A DNA stretch of 64,000 bases from positions 101,635,771-101,699,770 of the forward strand of contig NW_026262581.1 of assembly GCF_021869535.1 (NCBI RefSeq), read 5' to 3'. The stretch comes from Mytilus californianus (Eukaryota; Mollusca; Bivalvia; Mytilida; Mytilidae). Under the pieces are notes generated by a model. It was given only the letters and a program-made list of their open reading frames with translations, was not told where the DNA came from and made no database searches. A program made the position numbers and the translations under genes. Of the stretch, positions 53,901 through 56,433 are shown one piece after another. Numbering within the stretch: the stretch's first letter is position 1; each line of letters begins with the position of its first letter.

Positions 53901-56433
53901 CATTTTTCGGAAATTGACATCTGTAACAAACATAAACTTTGAGCTACCTCTTTACAAGCAGAACCAAATACAATGAAAGTTCCAACTATGTACTGGCTTA
54001 TGAAGCTCACAAAACACCTTCCAAATATAGATTTATTTTGTCTTCAAGCCATTGTTCCACTACTAAACTGTCTATTCTACTTACTAGTACACTTGGTACA
54101 ATCAAAAACCTGGTAATAAATTGTTCAAATAAGGCCTTTGAAAATAGTGGAATTAATTACTTTTGGAGTGTCAAAAATTTGTTGGATATACTTGATAAAT
54201 TGCATGCTTATATTGGTGTTTTGGAATCTGTTCAAAGTTTTGATTTTTCTACCCTATATACCACTTTGCCTCATAATTTTATTAAAAAAAAATTCACACA
54301 CCTAATTAAATGGGCATTTAAAAAGTCAGAATGCAAATATATATGTTCAAACTCTTTTAGGTCATTTTTTAGTAACAACAAACAAAAGAACTATGTCAAT
54401 TGGACCTGCTTTGAAACGATAACTGCCCTTGAATTTTTACTAAATAACCTTTTTGTTCGCTATGGAGATTCTGTATATTGTCAAGTTATCAGAATTCCAA
54501 TGGGCACTAACTGTGCACCACTTATTGCGGACCTGTTTCTGTATTGTTATGAGTTACAATTTATGACTAAAATCAGCAAAGACCCATCGAAACAACATCT
54601 GATACAAAAATTTAATAACACTTTTAGATATTTGGATGATATATTGGCTCTCAATAATGAAGACTTCAGTATGTACACTAAAGAGATTTATCCTGCTGAA
54701 CTGACTTTAAATAAAGCTAATACTAACAATGAACACTGCCCTTTCCTGGATCTTATATCTATATCTTTAACGGGAAGCTTAATACCAAAATTTATGATAA
54801 AAGAGGTGATTTTTCATTTCCTATTGTTAATTATCCATTTTTAGATGGTGACGTTCCCTTGTCACCATCTTATGGTGTTTATATATCTCAACTTGTTCAA
54901 TTCACTTATGTATATAACAATGTATTTGATTTTAAAGAAAGAAATCTCTGTATTACTGAAAAATTATTACACCAGGGTTTTCAATATCACAAACTAGTCA
55001 AAACATTTACTAAATTTTATCATCATACCAGGACATCAGTCGTAAATATAAATCAACATGCAGACATCTTATACATTCAGGTATTTCACATCCAATCTTT
55101 TATGGTAATATTCTATAAAAAGCACAAAAATGTCGGCATTCACCTCAAAAGCTATCCAGAAGAGGGATTGTGCTTGATTTTCATATGATGAAGACATAAT
55201 CTTTCAATCAGTTTAATTGAGTTCTGGAGCTGGCATGTCAGTAACTGCTAGTACTGTAAATTCAGAAATTATTGCGAGGTTTTTATAAATGCGAATAACG
55301 TGAATACTTGAGTATCGCAATAATAAAAAGTTGCATTCTGATATCAAATACATATATCTGTATGTAGCTTTTCCGAAATTTGCAATAGTTAAACTCGCAT
55401 TTTTGTTAATTTTTCAAAAATCGCAACAATAAATGCATGCAATAATTTCTGAATTTAAAGTAGTCCTTTGTTAATTTATGTATCATTGTCATTTTGCTTA
55501 GTTTCTTTTGTTACCTATTCTGACATCAGACTCAGACTTCTTTTAAACTGAGTTTTACTGTGCGTATTGCTGTGTGTTTGTTTTTTCTACATTGGCTAGA
55601 GGTATAGGGGGAGGGTTGAGATCTCACAAAACATGTTAAACCCCGCCGCATTTTTGCGCCTGTCCCAAGTCAGGAGCCTCTGGCCTTTGTTAGTCTTGTA
55701 TGTTTTTTTATGCCCCACCTAGGGGCATTATGTTTTTCGGTCTGTGTGTCCGTTTGTTTGTCCGTCCGTCTGTCCCGCTTCAGGATAAGGTTTTTGGTCA
55801 AGGTAGTTTTTGATGAAGTTGAAGTCCAATCAGCTTGAAACTTTGTACACATGTTTCTTATGATATGATCTTTCTAATTTTAATGCCAAATTAGAGTTTT
55901 GACCCCAATTTCACGGTCCACTGAACATAGAAAATGATAGTGTGAGTGGGGCATCCGTGTACTATGGACACATTCTTGTTAATTTTAGTTTATTTATATG
56001 TTTTGGAGTTTAGTGTGACGTCCATTTTCACTGAACTAGTACACATTTTTGTTTAGGGGCCAGCTGAAGCCCTCCTCTGCTTAAATTTTCTCGCTGTGTT
56101 GAAGACCCATTGGTGGCCTTCGGCTGTTTTCTGCTCTTTGGTCGGGTTGTTGTGTCTTTGACACATTCCCCATTTCCATTCTCAATTTTATTGTCATTCA
56201 TTGTATTCCTATGAAAAAAATGTAGTTGGATAGACTGTACTTTAATGTGATGAATTAAAACACAAAATCTCTTCTTTTCCTTTTTATTGCAGGATTTCAT
56301 CATAAAACTAATGTCTACAACAAAAGGAACTTTATTTAATTTAATGTTACTGCAGAAGGACAGAAAGACGAGAATGGTTGGACTAATTCATCATATTTGT
56401 CAGACTCAAGCTTACTTTAATAAGAACTGCTAA
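1714..56433 (+). CDS. Large lipid transfer protein (vitellogenin/apolipophorin family), 29 exons, 5' end missing
   Basis: Whole-gene entry; the exons are listed separately. Joining 29 exons gives 1,789 codons and a TAA at 56431-56433, with matching phase at every junction. Domain order, counting the first codon here as residue 1: end of the helical lipoprotein N-terminal domain (1-118), DUF1943-type beta-sheet region (about 119-520), long beta-rich middle (520-1190), two helical exons (1113-1313), VWD domain (about 1350-1510, TFDGK and GLLGNND motifs), Cys-rich stretch (1510-1600), possible vWA-like tail (1600-1789). Several NXS/T sites fit a secreted glycoprotein. Family members carry lipid in blood or yolk. 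The N-terminal half of the lipoprotein domain (some hundreds of residues) must lie upstream of the window. Vitellogenin and apolipophorin cannot be told apart here; the VWD plus a long tail leans to the apolipophorin or discoidal-lipoprotein side. Family call is sure; subfamily is not. Confidence 0.88.
1956..3256 (+). other. Intron, AT-rich
   Basis: About 75 percent A+T with homopolymer runs. A remnant at 2300-2460 resembles the repeat at 28566-28735 (AAAGCxAxACATAGG and ATTGGCACATCTCA). Nothing else recognised. Confidence 0.5.
3257..3367 (+). CDS. LLTP exon 2: end of helical domain
   Basis: Acceptor TTGTAG, donor TTTCAG|GTTAGG. The first base completes the Gln codon split by the previous intron; the exon ends with two bases of an Arg codon. 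Codes residues 81-118, including REAWQKAL, and ends SRYFR, as expected at the junction to the beta-sheet region. Confidence 0.85.
3631..4026 (+). mobile_element. Family-A repeat, 5' part
   Basis: Starts AGCTCACCTGG with a near-palindrome GGCCCAAAAGGGCC, then a CGTCCGTC tract and the family phrases ACAAAAATCTTCTCCTCTGA and AAGATGGCCGCCATGG. Broken off into a family-B element at about 4027. Confidence 0.7.
4027..6325 (+). mobile_element. Family-B-type repeats holding a 192-bp satellite
   Basis: Both sides (4027-4780, 5930-6325) are the ~130-bp monomers of family B. Between them is a second element that opens GTCGAGCCTTCGACTTTAGT, has a GTCGTCG tract at about 4830-4850, then the satellite at 4850-5890, and closes with AAAAAGTAGGCGAGACAC near 5925-5945. 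A separate element appears to be nested within family B. Confidence 0.55.
4850..5890 (+). repeat. Tandem repeat, ~192-bp unit, about 5.5 copies
   Basis: CACTCTGTGG recurs at 4861, 5053, 5245, 5438 and 5630, spacing 192-193 bp; a sixth, shorter and diverged unit begins about 5772. Each unit has ACCAAACTTGGACAGAAGCT. Confidence 0.85.
6366..7470 (+). mobile_element. Family-F repeat inside a family-A repeat
   Basis: Begins TTTGTGGTCGTATATTGG with GTCGTCGTC and ends TGCGGTCGTATCCAGCTGCG. Family-A sequence flanks it (6325-6365 and from 7470). The extreme 5' terminus is missing in this copy. It holds a nested 80-bp hairpin at 6781-6860 and G-runs at 7097-7230. Confidence 0.65.
6781..6860. mobile_element. 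80-bp hairpin element
   Basis: AAGCAGTGTAAGG and GGTAA at the left are inverted at the right as TTACCTCCCTTACACTGCTT. A second copy sits in the same context at 36068-36146. Confidence 0.65.
7471..8470 (+). mobile_element. Family-A repeat, internal and 3' parts
   Basis: Continues the family-A text after the family-F insertion (GGCTTATATCTC, AGCATTTAGAGCAAATCTGA) and then repeats diverged blocks with GACCCCTTAAGGAGTTTTTG and AAAATCTTCTCTGAAAC. The terminal hairpin is not seen here. Confidence 0.55.
8062..8094. repeat. (TA)n microsatellite
   Basis: About 16 uninterrupted AT units within the family-A copy. A simple length-variable tract. Confidence 0.9.
8471..9874. other. Intron with remnants of repeats
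   Basis: 9290-9650 resembles diverged family-G/E text (AAGAGACAACAACTTG, AGGCCACCAAAGGACCTTCA). The rest is unique AT-rich sequence. No exon recognised. Confidence 0.45.
9875..10054 (+). mobile_element. Minimal family-A element (ends only)
   Basis: 5' AGCTCACC at 9875 and 3' GGTGAGCT at 10020-10027, then AGGCTCTTGAGAGCCT (hairpin) and CTTGTTT. The 137 bp between bear no family-A core. It ends 67 bp before LLTP exon 3. Confidence 0.65.
10122..10273 (+). CDS. LLTP exon 3: start of DUF1943-type region
   Basis: Acceptor TTTTAG, donor CAAG|GTGAGA. Codes residues 118-168. The order GIQLEFDLVYDPASPVIES, then a beta strand, then LLEMTIDIQG resembles the start of DUF1943 in vitellogenins and apolipophorins (Pro-rich turn, strand, then E-x-R/D-x-x-G-L-E). 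The preceding intron of 6.75 kb is largely repeats; a family-A repeat ends only 67 bp before this exon. Confidence 0.87.
10274..11161 (+). other. Intron, nothing recognised
   Basis: AT-rich, no repeat family or coding exon that I can support. Confidence 0.5.
11162..11383 (+). CDS. LLTP exon 4: DUF1943-type region
   Basis: Acceptor TTTTCAG, donor ACG|GTAAGC. Codes residues 169-242. Begins GLESLLDAVF, continuing the family pattern from exon 3, and ends GILTWKLYG. Confidence 0.88.
11625..11850 (+). mobile_element. Family-A repeat, 5' part, split by family F
   Basis: TTTTTAGCTGGCCCCATGTG, then GTCCGTCGTCGTC, then the family core up to AATGCAGTTTT. The remaining part resumes at 15187 with GGCTTATATCTC, so the family-F element 11851-15186 is inserted here. 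Confidence 0.75.
11904..11995. repeat. GTC triplet microsatellite, ~92 bp
   Basis: About 30 GTC units with one ATC break near 11943. It causes the poly-Ser and poly-Asp open frames on the two strands, which are not genes. Confidence 0.95.
12796..13028. repeat. 35-bp minisatellite, ~6.5 copies
   Basis: Unit CAATTGCACAGTATTGCGCA plus ATAGCAAGAAATCTT. Starts at 12831, 12866, 12901, 12936, 12971 and 13006, exactly 35 bp apart. The unit contains the palindromes CAATTG and ATTGCGCAAT. Confidence 0.93.
13075..14990. repeat. Minisatellite with ~130-bp monomers in a 524-bp higher-order repeat
   Basis: About 15 monomers, each with TTTGATATGCTGAATCTAA and TCCAAAATTAAACTT. The variant AATTGGTCTACATTAAGG recurs at 13159, 13691, 14215 and 14739: spacing 532, 524, 524. 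The open frames of 100-163 codons on both strands are by-products. Confidence 0.92.
15513..16987. mobile_element. Family-G element with 6-bp target duplication
   Basis: CATCAA at 15507-15512 and 16988-16993 flank it; family-A text is continuous if one copy is removed. Opens TTAGATATAAGAAGATGTGG and has GAGACAACTCTCCATCC. It carries a 216-bp direct duplication. A related copy is at 26664-27565. Confidence 0.65.
15993..16424. repeat. 216-bp direct tandem duplication
   Basis: AATACAAAATAAATAAACTA begins both copies, at 15993 and 16209. The two are nearly identical to the end (ATATGCTCGAACAAAAATAC, TATACGTGTACAGTACCAAT), so the duplication is young. Confidence 0.88.
17406..17604 (+). CDS. LLTP exon 5 with Gln/His-rich insert
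   Basis: Acceptor AAAAG, donor CAAG|GTAGTT. Codes residues 243-309. Residues 261-290 (17459-17548) are a low-complexity run of Gln, His, Ser and Pro including five Gln in a row. It sits between VDIGDILSML and FIAKVMMMLARGY. An insert at this place would be surface-exposed if the family fold holds. Confidence 0.82.
17605..18462 (+). other. Intron with repeat remnant
   Basis: 17815-17925 resembles the 28566-28735 repeat (GGGAACCACTAATGGGAAGT, TTTCCATGGA). 18040-18110 is locally CpG-rich (CTCGCGCGCAAG). No gene seen. Confidence 0.4.
18463..18636 (+). CDS. LLTP exon 6: DUF1943-type beta strands
   Basis: Acceptor TTTAAG, donor TTGG|GTAAGT. Codes residues 309-367. The stretch IPTISGASLNMTVLLTASL matches the common LLTP pattern of a Pro/Gly turn followed by long alternating strands (tlsGlPl type). 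NMT is a possible N-glycosylation site. Confidence 0.87.
18637..19685 (+). other. Intron, mostly unique
   Basis: C-run at 19050; 19490-19570 (TTGCCACCTCCAAAAAGC) may be an old repeat. No exon or known family. Confidence 0.4.
19686..20756 (+). mobile_element. Family-A repeat, full length (~1.07 kb)
   Basis: 5' CAGCTCACCTGGCCGAAGGG with GTCGTCATCGTCCGTCGTC, two core blocks (ATGGCCGCCATGGC at about 19910, and again as a variant at 20405), 3' AGGTGAGCGACACCGGCTCT, then TGAGAGCCT and CTAGTTT. Best copy for defining the family. No open frame of its own. Confidence 0.82.
20829..21041 (+). CDS. LLTP exon 7: DUF1943-type region
   Basis: Acceptor TTTACAG, donor TCAA|GTAAAT. Codes residues 367-438, alternating polar and hydrophobic, including GFAGEFFGQMIVKLGD. 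A full-length family-A repeat ends 75 bp upstream of the acceptor. NYT is a possible glycosylation site. Confidence 0.86.
21042..21483 (+). other. Intron, nothing recognised
   Basis: AT-rich spacer between LLTP exons 7 and 8. Confidence 0.5.
21484..21705 (+). CDS. LLTP exon 8: end of DUF1943-type region
   Basis: Acceptor TCAACAG, donor ATAA|GTAGGT. Codes residues 438-512. Contains VKKCSG and NRVCMEFIYP, a Cys pair that may form a disulfide, then PYFPLSGP, a Pro-rich turn usual before the next strand in this family. Confidence 0.87.
22444..22965 (+). mobile_element. Family-C repeat with an E fragment
   Basis: 5' TATGCCCCACAGTAGAGGAG and GGGGCATTAAG, then GTCCGTCCGTACGTC. Core blocks have TATGAAACTTATACACAATG. 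3' GCGGGGGCAT, then hairpin TGTGTCC-CAT-GGACACA. An E-family piece (GAATGGAAATGGGGAATGTG, 22817-22908) interrupts the 3' part. Confidence 0.75.
23064..23158 (+). CDS. LLTP exon 9: beta-rich middle
   Basis: Acceptor TTCTCAG, donor CCAG|GTATGT. Codes residues 512-543, including the NGT site and NVYITYSAPG. Short, but phase 2 in and phase 1 out match both neighbours. Confidence 0.83.
23727..24544. mobile_element. TIR element CATACCTGCCAACC, 818 bp, with target duplication
   Basis: CATACCTGCCAACC at 23727-23740 and GGTTGGCAGGTATG at 24531-24544 are perfect inverted ends. AACATC flanks on both sides (23721-23726, 24545-24550). Inner hairpins: CTCCCGCGCGGGAG on the left and CTCCCCCTCAGCT/AGCTGAGGGGGAG on the right. 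No transposase, so non-autonomous. Confidence 0.82.
24729..24949 (+). CDS. LLTP exon 10: beta-rich middle
   Basis: Acceptor TTTTTAG, donor TTGCAG|GTATAC. Codes residues 544-617. LKRQINIDIEQSL and DFHLQIKGLTLLKTKLQ are amphipathic strands of lipid-binding type. No catalytic motif. Confidence 0.85.
24950..25639 (+). other. Intron, nothing recognised
   Basis: AT-rich; no exon or repeat that I can name. Confidence 0.5.
25640..25830 (+). CDS. LLTP exon 11: beta-rich middle
   Basis: Acceptor ATTAAAG, donor ATTG|GTAGGT. Codes residues 618-681. Contains FFFAAPYISLDVHFENLS with a possible glycosylation site and ends in the first two bases of a codon finished by exon 12. Confidence 0.84.
26181..28172 (+). 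mobile_element. Family-B repeat, full span, split by family G
   Basis: 5' TGTCTCGCCTGCGACGAAAG; monomers of about 130 bp (26440-26650, 27570-28120) with GACCTTGACCTCATTTTCAT; 3' GCAGGTGAGACATTTCAGCA then TGTGCACTCTTGTT. A family-G copy sits at about 26664-27565. Confidence 0.72.
26664..27565. mobile_element. Family-G element (second copy)
   Basis: Has GCCATTGAGACAACTCTCCA, ACAGGCACATACAGAATGTG and GAGAGTACGCACAGTTACTG, as in 15513-16987. The exact ends inside the family-B host are not clear. Confidence 0.55.
28560..28925 (+). mobile_element. Two old repeat remnants
   Basis: 28566-28735 has AGTCAAAAAGCGAGACATAG and ATTGGCACATCTCATTTCCA, also seen at 2300-2460 and 17815-17925. 28755-28922 is a decayed TACTGTAAATTC MITE (TATTTATGCGAATACTG, CAATAATTTCTGAATTAACA). 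Confidence 0.5.
29013..29179 (+). CDS. LLTP exon 12: beta-rich middle
   Basis: Acceptor TTTTTCAG, donor CCAG|GTATAT. Codes residues 681-736, including NLPIMYLLHIQPKL. No ATG opens the frame; it was found from splice sites and phase (2 in, 1 out). Confidence 0.83.
29180..30063 (+). other. Intron, nothing recognised
   Basis: AT-rich. Holds a chance open frame of 110 codons at 29379-29711 with no family likeness. Confidence 0.45.
30064..30158 (+). CDS. LLTP exon 13: beta-rich middle
   Basis: Acceptor TTTATAG, donor AACAG|GTAACA. Codes residues 737-768, with NFT and NNT glycosylation-type sites and RKTVITYIGSGDKQ. Phases fit both neighbours. Confidence 0.8.
30467..30643 (+). CDS. LLTP exon 14: beta-rich middle
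   Basis: Acceptor GTTACAG, donor CATAAG|GTAATA. Codes residues 769-827. YDIHFKGHLLGSIRKKLFLL is amphipathic and basic, of the kind that lies on lipid. Overlapping open frames on the other strand here are shadows. Confidence 0.84.
30644..31467 (+). other. Intron with possible old repeats
   Basis: 31190-31265 is rich in G (GGTGGGGGTGTGG). The phrase CCCTCACTTACTG at 30820 resembles common spacer repeats, but I cannot assign it. Confidence 0.35.
31468..31751 (+). CDS. LLTP exon 15: beta-rich middle
   Basis: Acceptor AATTCAG, donor TTTCAG|GTTGAT. Codes residues 828-922. Near its start is a basic cluster VKKRSED, a weak candidate for processing (it lacks the Arg four residues before the cut that furin prefers). 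Then INVNLTVDAKPIFVVGQPRP and EFVWHLGVLYPDCK, typical strands. Confidence 0.86.
32171..32415 (+). CDS. LLTP exon 16: beta-rich middle
   Basis: Acceptor TATTTCAG, donor GCAG|GTAAAT. Codes residues 922-1003: STFSLVSPVQTKSKDYDIDF followed by EYQWHDHINFKLLYHG. NTS and NET glycosylation-type sites. The frame stays open past the donor, but phase 1 joins exactly to exon 17. Confidence 0.85.
32463..32600 (+). mobile_element. Possible tRNA-derived SINE remnant
   Basis: TAGTCTAGGGGTACTGAGAT could be a decayed A box, and GGAGGTTGATCCTCATC resembles a B box (GGTTCGANNCC). It is followed by GAAAAGCACTTTGGGTGCAT, a tail-like part. Weak evidence. Confidence 0.3.
32611..32990 (+). mobile_element. Family-C repeat
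   Basis: 5' TATGCCCCGGTCTCGAGGGA and GGGGGCATTAAATG; two core blocks with AAATGTTATGAAACTGATAC; 3' GCGGGGGCAT, then CATCTTTGTCCCATGGACAC and ATTCTCCATTT. Shorter than the copy at 22444. Confidence 0.72.
33791..33951 (+). CDS. LLTP exon 17: beta-rich middle
   Basis: Acceptor GTTTTCAG, donor AAGT|GTAAGT. Codes residues 1004-1057, including SELEHSFEAMSALGELRLYT. Followed by the longest intron (6.8 kb), which is filled with nested repeats. Confidence 0.84.
34081..34490 (+). mobile_element. Family-C repeat, diverged
   Basis: 5' TATGCCCCCACCGTAGCTTA, a TCCATCCGTCTTCC tract, two blocks with CATACACAATGCTAAGAA, and 3' GCGGGGGCAT, then hairpin TGTGTC-CTCC-GACACA and TTCTTCTATT. Confidence 0.7.
34952..35527 (+). 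mobile_element. Family-D repeat nested in family A (576 bp)
   Basis: 5' TAGTCCCCTACCGACGAAGT, a GTCCGTCTGTCTGTC tract, three diverged blocks (GTTACAGATCAAGTTCGAAT), 3' CCGGTAGGGGACTA, hairpin TATTGCC-A-GGCAATA, then CTTTCAGAATGCTTGT. The flanks rejoin as GGTTAT|TATCTTG of family A, so insertion was between T and T. Confidence 0.8.
35687..37558 (+). mobile_element. Family-F repeat nested in family A (~1.9 kb)
   Basis: 5' TATATGACCGCAAAAATTTT, GTCGTTGTCGTCCGAAGAC, blocks with AGACAATAACTTGTG, a nested 80-bp hairpin, G-runs, then TGCGGTCGTATCCAGCCGCG and AGTAGTTTAT. Family-A text rejoins as CGTAAATTTT|TGTAATC. An E fragment (37238-37300) is also present. Confidence 0.75.
36068..36146. mobile_element. 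80-bp hairpin element, second copy
   Basis: AAGCAGTGTAAGGGAGGTAA then TCCAAA, inverted as TTTGGATTTACCTCCCTTAC and ACTTCT. Same surrounding text (CAAGGGTTTCCTGGTTAAT) as at 6781-6860. Confidence 0.65.
38348..39469 (+). mobile_element. Family-A repeat, full length (~1.12 kb)
   Basis: 5' TAGCTCACTGGGGCCCGAAG with TCCGTCGTCGTCTGTC, two core blocks, 3' AGGTGAGCGATTCAGGCTCT, then TGAGAGCCT and CTTGTTT. Closest to the copy broken up at 11625-17352. Confidence 0.82.
39470..40025 (+). mobile_element. Family-A-like 3' segment
   Basis: Blocks with GACTCCTTATTAGAGTTATT and ending AAGGTGAGCAACACAGGCTC, then TTTAGAGCCT and CTAGTTT. A third 3' terminus; the 5' partner may be the element broken at 34537. 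Confidence 0.6.
40327..40449 (+). other. Possible alternative terminal exon with a membrane segment (speculative)
   Basis: After TTTTTTTTAG at 40326, a phase-0 open frame of 40 codons and a TAG fits onto LLTP exon 17 (phase 0). It reads SDVADR, then a hydrophobic run CCLLYCLVIPVILCCVLFLL and QKER. Codon use gives no proof and no donor follows. It may be a chance frame. Confidence 0.2.
40742..40906 (+). CDS. LLTP exon 18: beta-rich middle
   Basis: Acceptor CTTATTAG, donor AAAATG|GTACAG. Codes residues 1058-1112, including LTRNHTEYYIDTVIMSPW. Phase 0 at both ends. Confidence 0.82.
40907..41408 (+). other. Intron, nothing recognised
   Basis: AT-rich spacer between exons 18 and 19. Confidence 0.5.
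41409..41633 (+). CDS. LLTP exon 19: helical segment
   Basis: Acceptor TCCTTCAG, donor AACAAG|GTAACA. Codes residues 1113-1187. FFLSWLNELVG and KIVAILKAKKQKLANALSDA suggest amphipathic helices after the long beta region. Confidence 0.85.
41945..42136. mobile_element. MITE with perfect 25-bp inverted ends (192 bp)
   Basis: The left end at 41945-41969 starts TACTGTAAATTCAGAAATTA; the right end at 42112-42136 is its exact reverse complement. The interior is AT-rich. Best-preserved of the family (also 1192-1402, 55252-55462 and, decayed, 28755-28922). Confidence 0.88.
42243..42592 (-). mobile_element. Family-E element, complete (~350 bp)
   Basis: One end TTTCTACATTGGCTAGAGGT, the other CCATTTCCATTCTCAATTTT; inside are CCCCGCCGCATTTTTGCGCC and GGTCGGGTTGTTGTCTCTTT. 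The orientation is opposite to the fragment at 22817. The same element is interrupted at 55585-56194. No inverted ends seen. Confidence 0.7.
42873..42912 (+). repeat. Degenerate family-A 3' terminus
   Basis: AAGGTGAGCTATGAGCAGTG, then TTTGTGAGCATCTGTTT; an old 3' end just before LLTP exon 20. Confidence 0.45.
42952..43135 (+). CDS. LLTP exon 20: helical segment
   Basis: Acceptor ATTTTCCAG, donor TTTG|GTAAGG. Codes residues 1188-1248, including VGHVISRVAVPVFHYLPLP. A degenerate family-A repeat end (GGTGAGCT, 42873-42912) lies just upstream. Confidence 0.85.
43136..43547 (+). other. Intron with a short tandem duplication
   Basis: AGATGACATTATACACTGTA occurs twice in a row at about 43389-43430. 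Nothing else. Confidence 0.55.
43548..43741 (+). CDS. LLTP exon 21: segment before VWD
   Basis: Acceptor TTCTGCAG, donor TTTTTG|GTATGT. Codes residues 1249-1313; helical, with RMLYCLSTLLTEPPLLIKDI. An open frame on the other strand (43522-43821) is its shadow. Confidence 0.85.
43742..44442 (+). other. Intron, nothing recognised
   Basis: AT-rich spacer between exons 21 and 22. Confidence 0.5.
44443..44596 (+). CDS. LLTP exon 22: start of VWD domain
   Basis: Acceptor CTCTAACAG, donor AAAG|GTTGGT. Codes residues 1314-1364. Ends with SSEVLTFDGKLFQTK; TFDGK (1355-1359) is the hallmark opening of the von Willebrand factor D domain found near the C-terminus of vitellogenins and apolipophorins. Confidence 0.9.
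44597..45413 (+). other. Intron, nothing recognised
   Basis: AT-rich spacer between exons 22 and 23, inside the VWD coding part. Confidence 0.5.
45414..45570 (+). CDS. LLTP exon 23: VWD domain
   Basis: Acceptor TATTTCAG, donor CAGT|GTAAGT. Codes residues 1365-1417. Begins GDSTCPHLMAADI, the first Cys of the VWD fold, then VTVVTKKSMVTIYSGGQVFI. The donor and about 20 bp after it recur twice more downstream (see findings). Confidence 0.88.
45551..45655 (+). repeat. Triplicated splice-donor sequence
   Basis: GTAAGTTCATAGTTTGTTG occurs at 45571, 45595 and 45630. The third is preceded by CAGCAACACACCTGT, a copy of the exon end. Reading past the first donor meets TAA at once. Confidence 0.85.
45656..46449 (+). 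other. Intron, nothing recognised
   Basis: AT-rich; the C/T-rich run CTCCCCCCTTTTCTTTTTT precedes the acceptor of exon 24. Confidence 0.5.
46450..46852 (+). CDS. LLTP exon 24: end of VWD domain and Cys-rich part
   Basis: Acceptor TTTTTACAG, donor TTCTT|GTAAGT. The longest exon; codes residues 1417-1551. GLLGNNDGE (1467-1475) is the VWD core motif. It is followed by a Cys-rich part with FCQSTS, KACDD, QNCM and AVCFG, as in the segment after VWD domains. Reading in the open frame goes on 90 bases past the donor, but exon 25 joins in phase. Confidence 0.92.
47180..47400. repeat. Possible interspersed repeat with CG-containing phrases
   Basis: Phrases TTTTCGTGAAACGTGTTATG, ATCGTGAAATGGCAATTTTA and TTTCGCGTTCTTCCGTG stand out from the AT-rich intron. 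I recall similar text as repetitive in bivalves, but only one copy is here. Confidence 0.35.
47619..47736 (+). CDS. LLTP exon 25: Cys-rich segment after VWD
   Basis: Acceptor GGTTACAG, donor CTAG|GTAAGA. Codes residues 1552-1590 with four Cys (KSCQERVKSC, AICPS, SKCD), a C8-like spacing. A 269-bp foldback lies 39 bp after the donor. Confidence 0.85.
47775..48043. mobile_element. Foldback element, ~108-bp arms
   Basis: Left arm from 47775 (AACAAGGAATTATTTGAATC) is matched by the right arm ending 48043 (GGTTCAAATAATTCCTTGTT). Each arm's inner end carries a 22-bp palindrome built on TTAGCCATGCGC, at 47861-47882 and 47934-47955. Loop about 50 bp. One arm's open frames are not genes. Confidence 0.88.
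48574..48757 (+). CDS. LLTP exon 26: possible vWA-like tail
   Basis: Acceptor GTTTTAG, donor ACAG|GTAAGT. Codes residues 1591-1652. ALLDIVIVLYKEES (about 1607-1620) resembles the first strand of a vWA fold but lacks the DxSxS metal site; then a helix with paired Cys and VKLTFIQFD as a second strand. The fold is an inference. Confidence 0.83.
48758..49230 (+). other. Intron, nothing recognised
   Basis: AT-rich spacer between exons 26 and 27. Confidence 0.5.
49231..49327 (+). CDS. LLTP exon 27: tail
   Basis: Acceptor TATTAAAG, donor ACAG|GTATGT. Codes residues 1652-1684: SHTVPLHHVLMEGTQHGFRL then KVVTIIKDGQ. Short, but phases 2 in and 0 out fit. Confidence 0.8.
49732..50188. mobile_element. 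TIR element AGGTGTAATACCACCA, copy 1 (457 bp)
   Basis: Left end AGGTGTAATACCACCATTG; right end TTTGGTGGTGTTACACCT, inverted with one mismatch. About 90 percent like the copy at 51060. No transposase frame. Confidence 0.82.
50189..51059. other. Spacer between two like TIR elements
   Basis: 871 bp. Holds a chance open frame of 99 codons at 50294-50593 (basic, no family recognised). The whole block 49732-51532 could be one larger element with like ends. Confidence 0.4.
51060..51532. mobile_element. TIR element AGGTGTAATACCACCA, copy 2 (473 bp)
   Basis: Left end AGGTGTAATACCACCATTG at 51060; right end TTTGGTGGTATTACACCT, a perfect inverted match over 16 bp. Same orientation as copy 1. Confidence 0.83.
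51720..52640. repeat. Diverged tandem repeat, ~110-160-bp blocks
   Basis: Blocks recur with ACTCCTGAACAACAAAAATG, ATAACTCCTGAAGAGTAAAA and ATGAACGGTAAAAGTGAATA, each followed by ATCAATATT or ATCTCCAATATC and CACTTTGTCAT-like text. Strongly eroded. Confidence 0.5.
52864..53040 (+). CDS. LLTP exon 28: tail
   Basis: Acceptor GTATTTCAG, donor CCACAG|GTAAGT. Codes residues 1685-1743, exactly 59 codons, including LKYKGLVGIDWDQRI. No known motif. Confidence 0.82.
53939..55190 (+). pseudogene. Decayed reverse-transcriptase gene, Penelope-like type suspected
   Basis: Open frame 53939-54844 (301 codons), then 54859-55188 (109 codons) in another frame. RT signs: SFDFSTLYTTLPHN, IPMGTNCAPLIADLFL and the catalytic YLDD at residues 231-234 of the first frame. 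The second frame carries the downstream RT part (SPSYGVYISQL, RNLCITEKLL). A frameshift lies at about 54750-54860 and a second is likely near 54012, where similarity passes between frames (PTMYWL in the other frame). No GIY-YIG endonuclease seen. It sits in the sense direction in the last LLTP intron. Penelope-like is my best guess from the motif style. Confidence 0.72.
55252..55462. mobile_element. MITE of the TACTGTAAATTC family (211 bp)
   Basis: Left TACTGTAAATTCAGAAATTA, right GCAATAATTTCTGAATTTAA then AGTA, one mismatch from perfect. The interior has GCGAATAACGTGAATACTTG and CATTCTGATATC. Confidence 0.85.
55583..56194 (-). mobile_element. Family-E element interrupted by family C
   Basis: 55583-55700 and 55979-56194 are collinear with the complete E copy at 42243-42592. 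The C element (55709-55978) lies between. It ends about 100 bp before the last LLTP exon. Confidence 0.75.
55709..55978 (+). mobile_element. Family-C repeat nested in family E
   Basis: 5' TATGCCCCACCTAGGGGCAT, GTCCGTTTGTTTGTCCGTCC, then a single core block, 3' GTGGGGCAT, hairpin GTGT-ACTATGG-ACAC and ATTCTTGT. The E text rejoins T to T without duplication. Confidence 0.78.
56293..56433 (+). CDS. LLTP exon 29: C-terminus and stop
   Basis: Acceptor TTATTGCAG. Codes residues 1744-1789, including TTKGTLFNLMLLQKDRK, and ends FNKNC and TAA. It starts about 100 bp after a large repeat cluster. Confidence 0.84.
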   Translation, partial: DFIIKLMSTTKGTLFNLMLLQKDRKTRMVGLIHHICQTQAYFNKNC

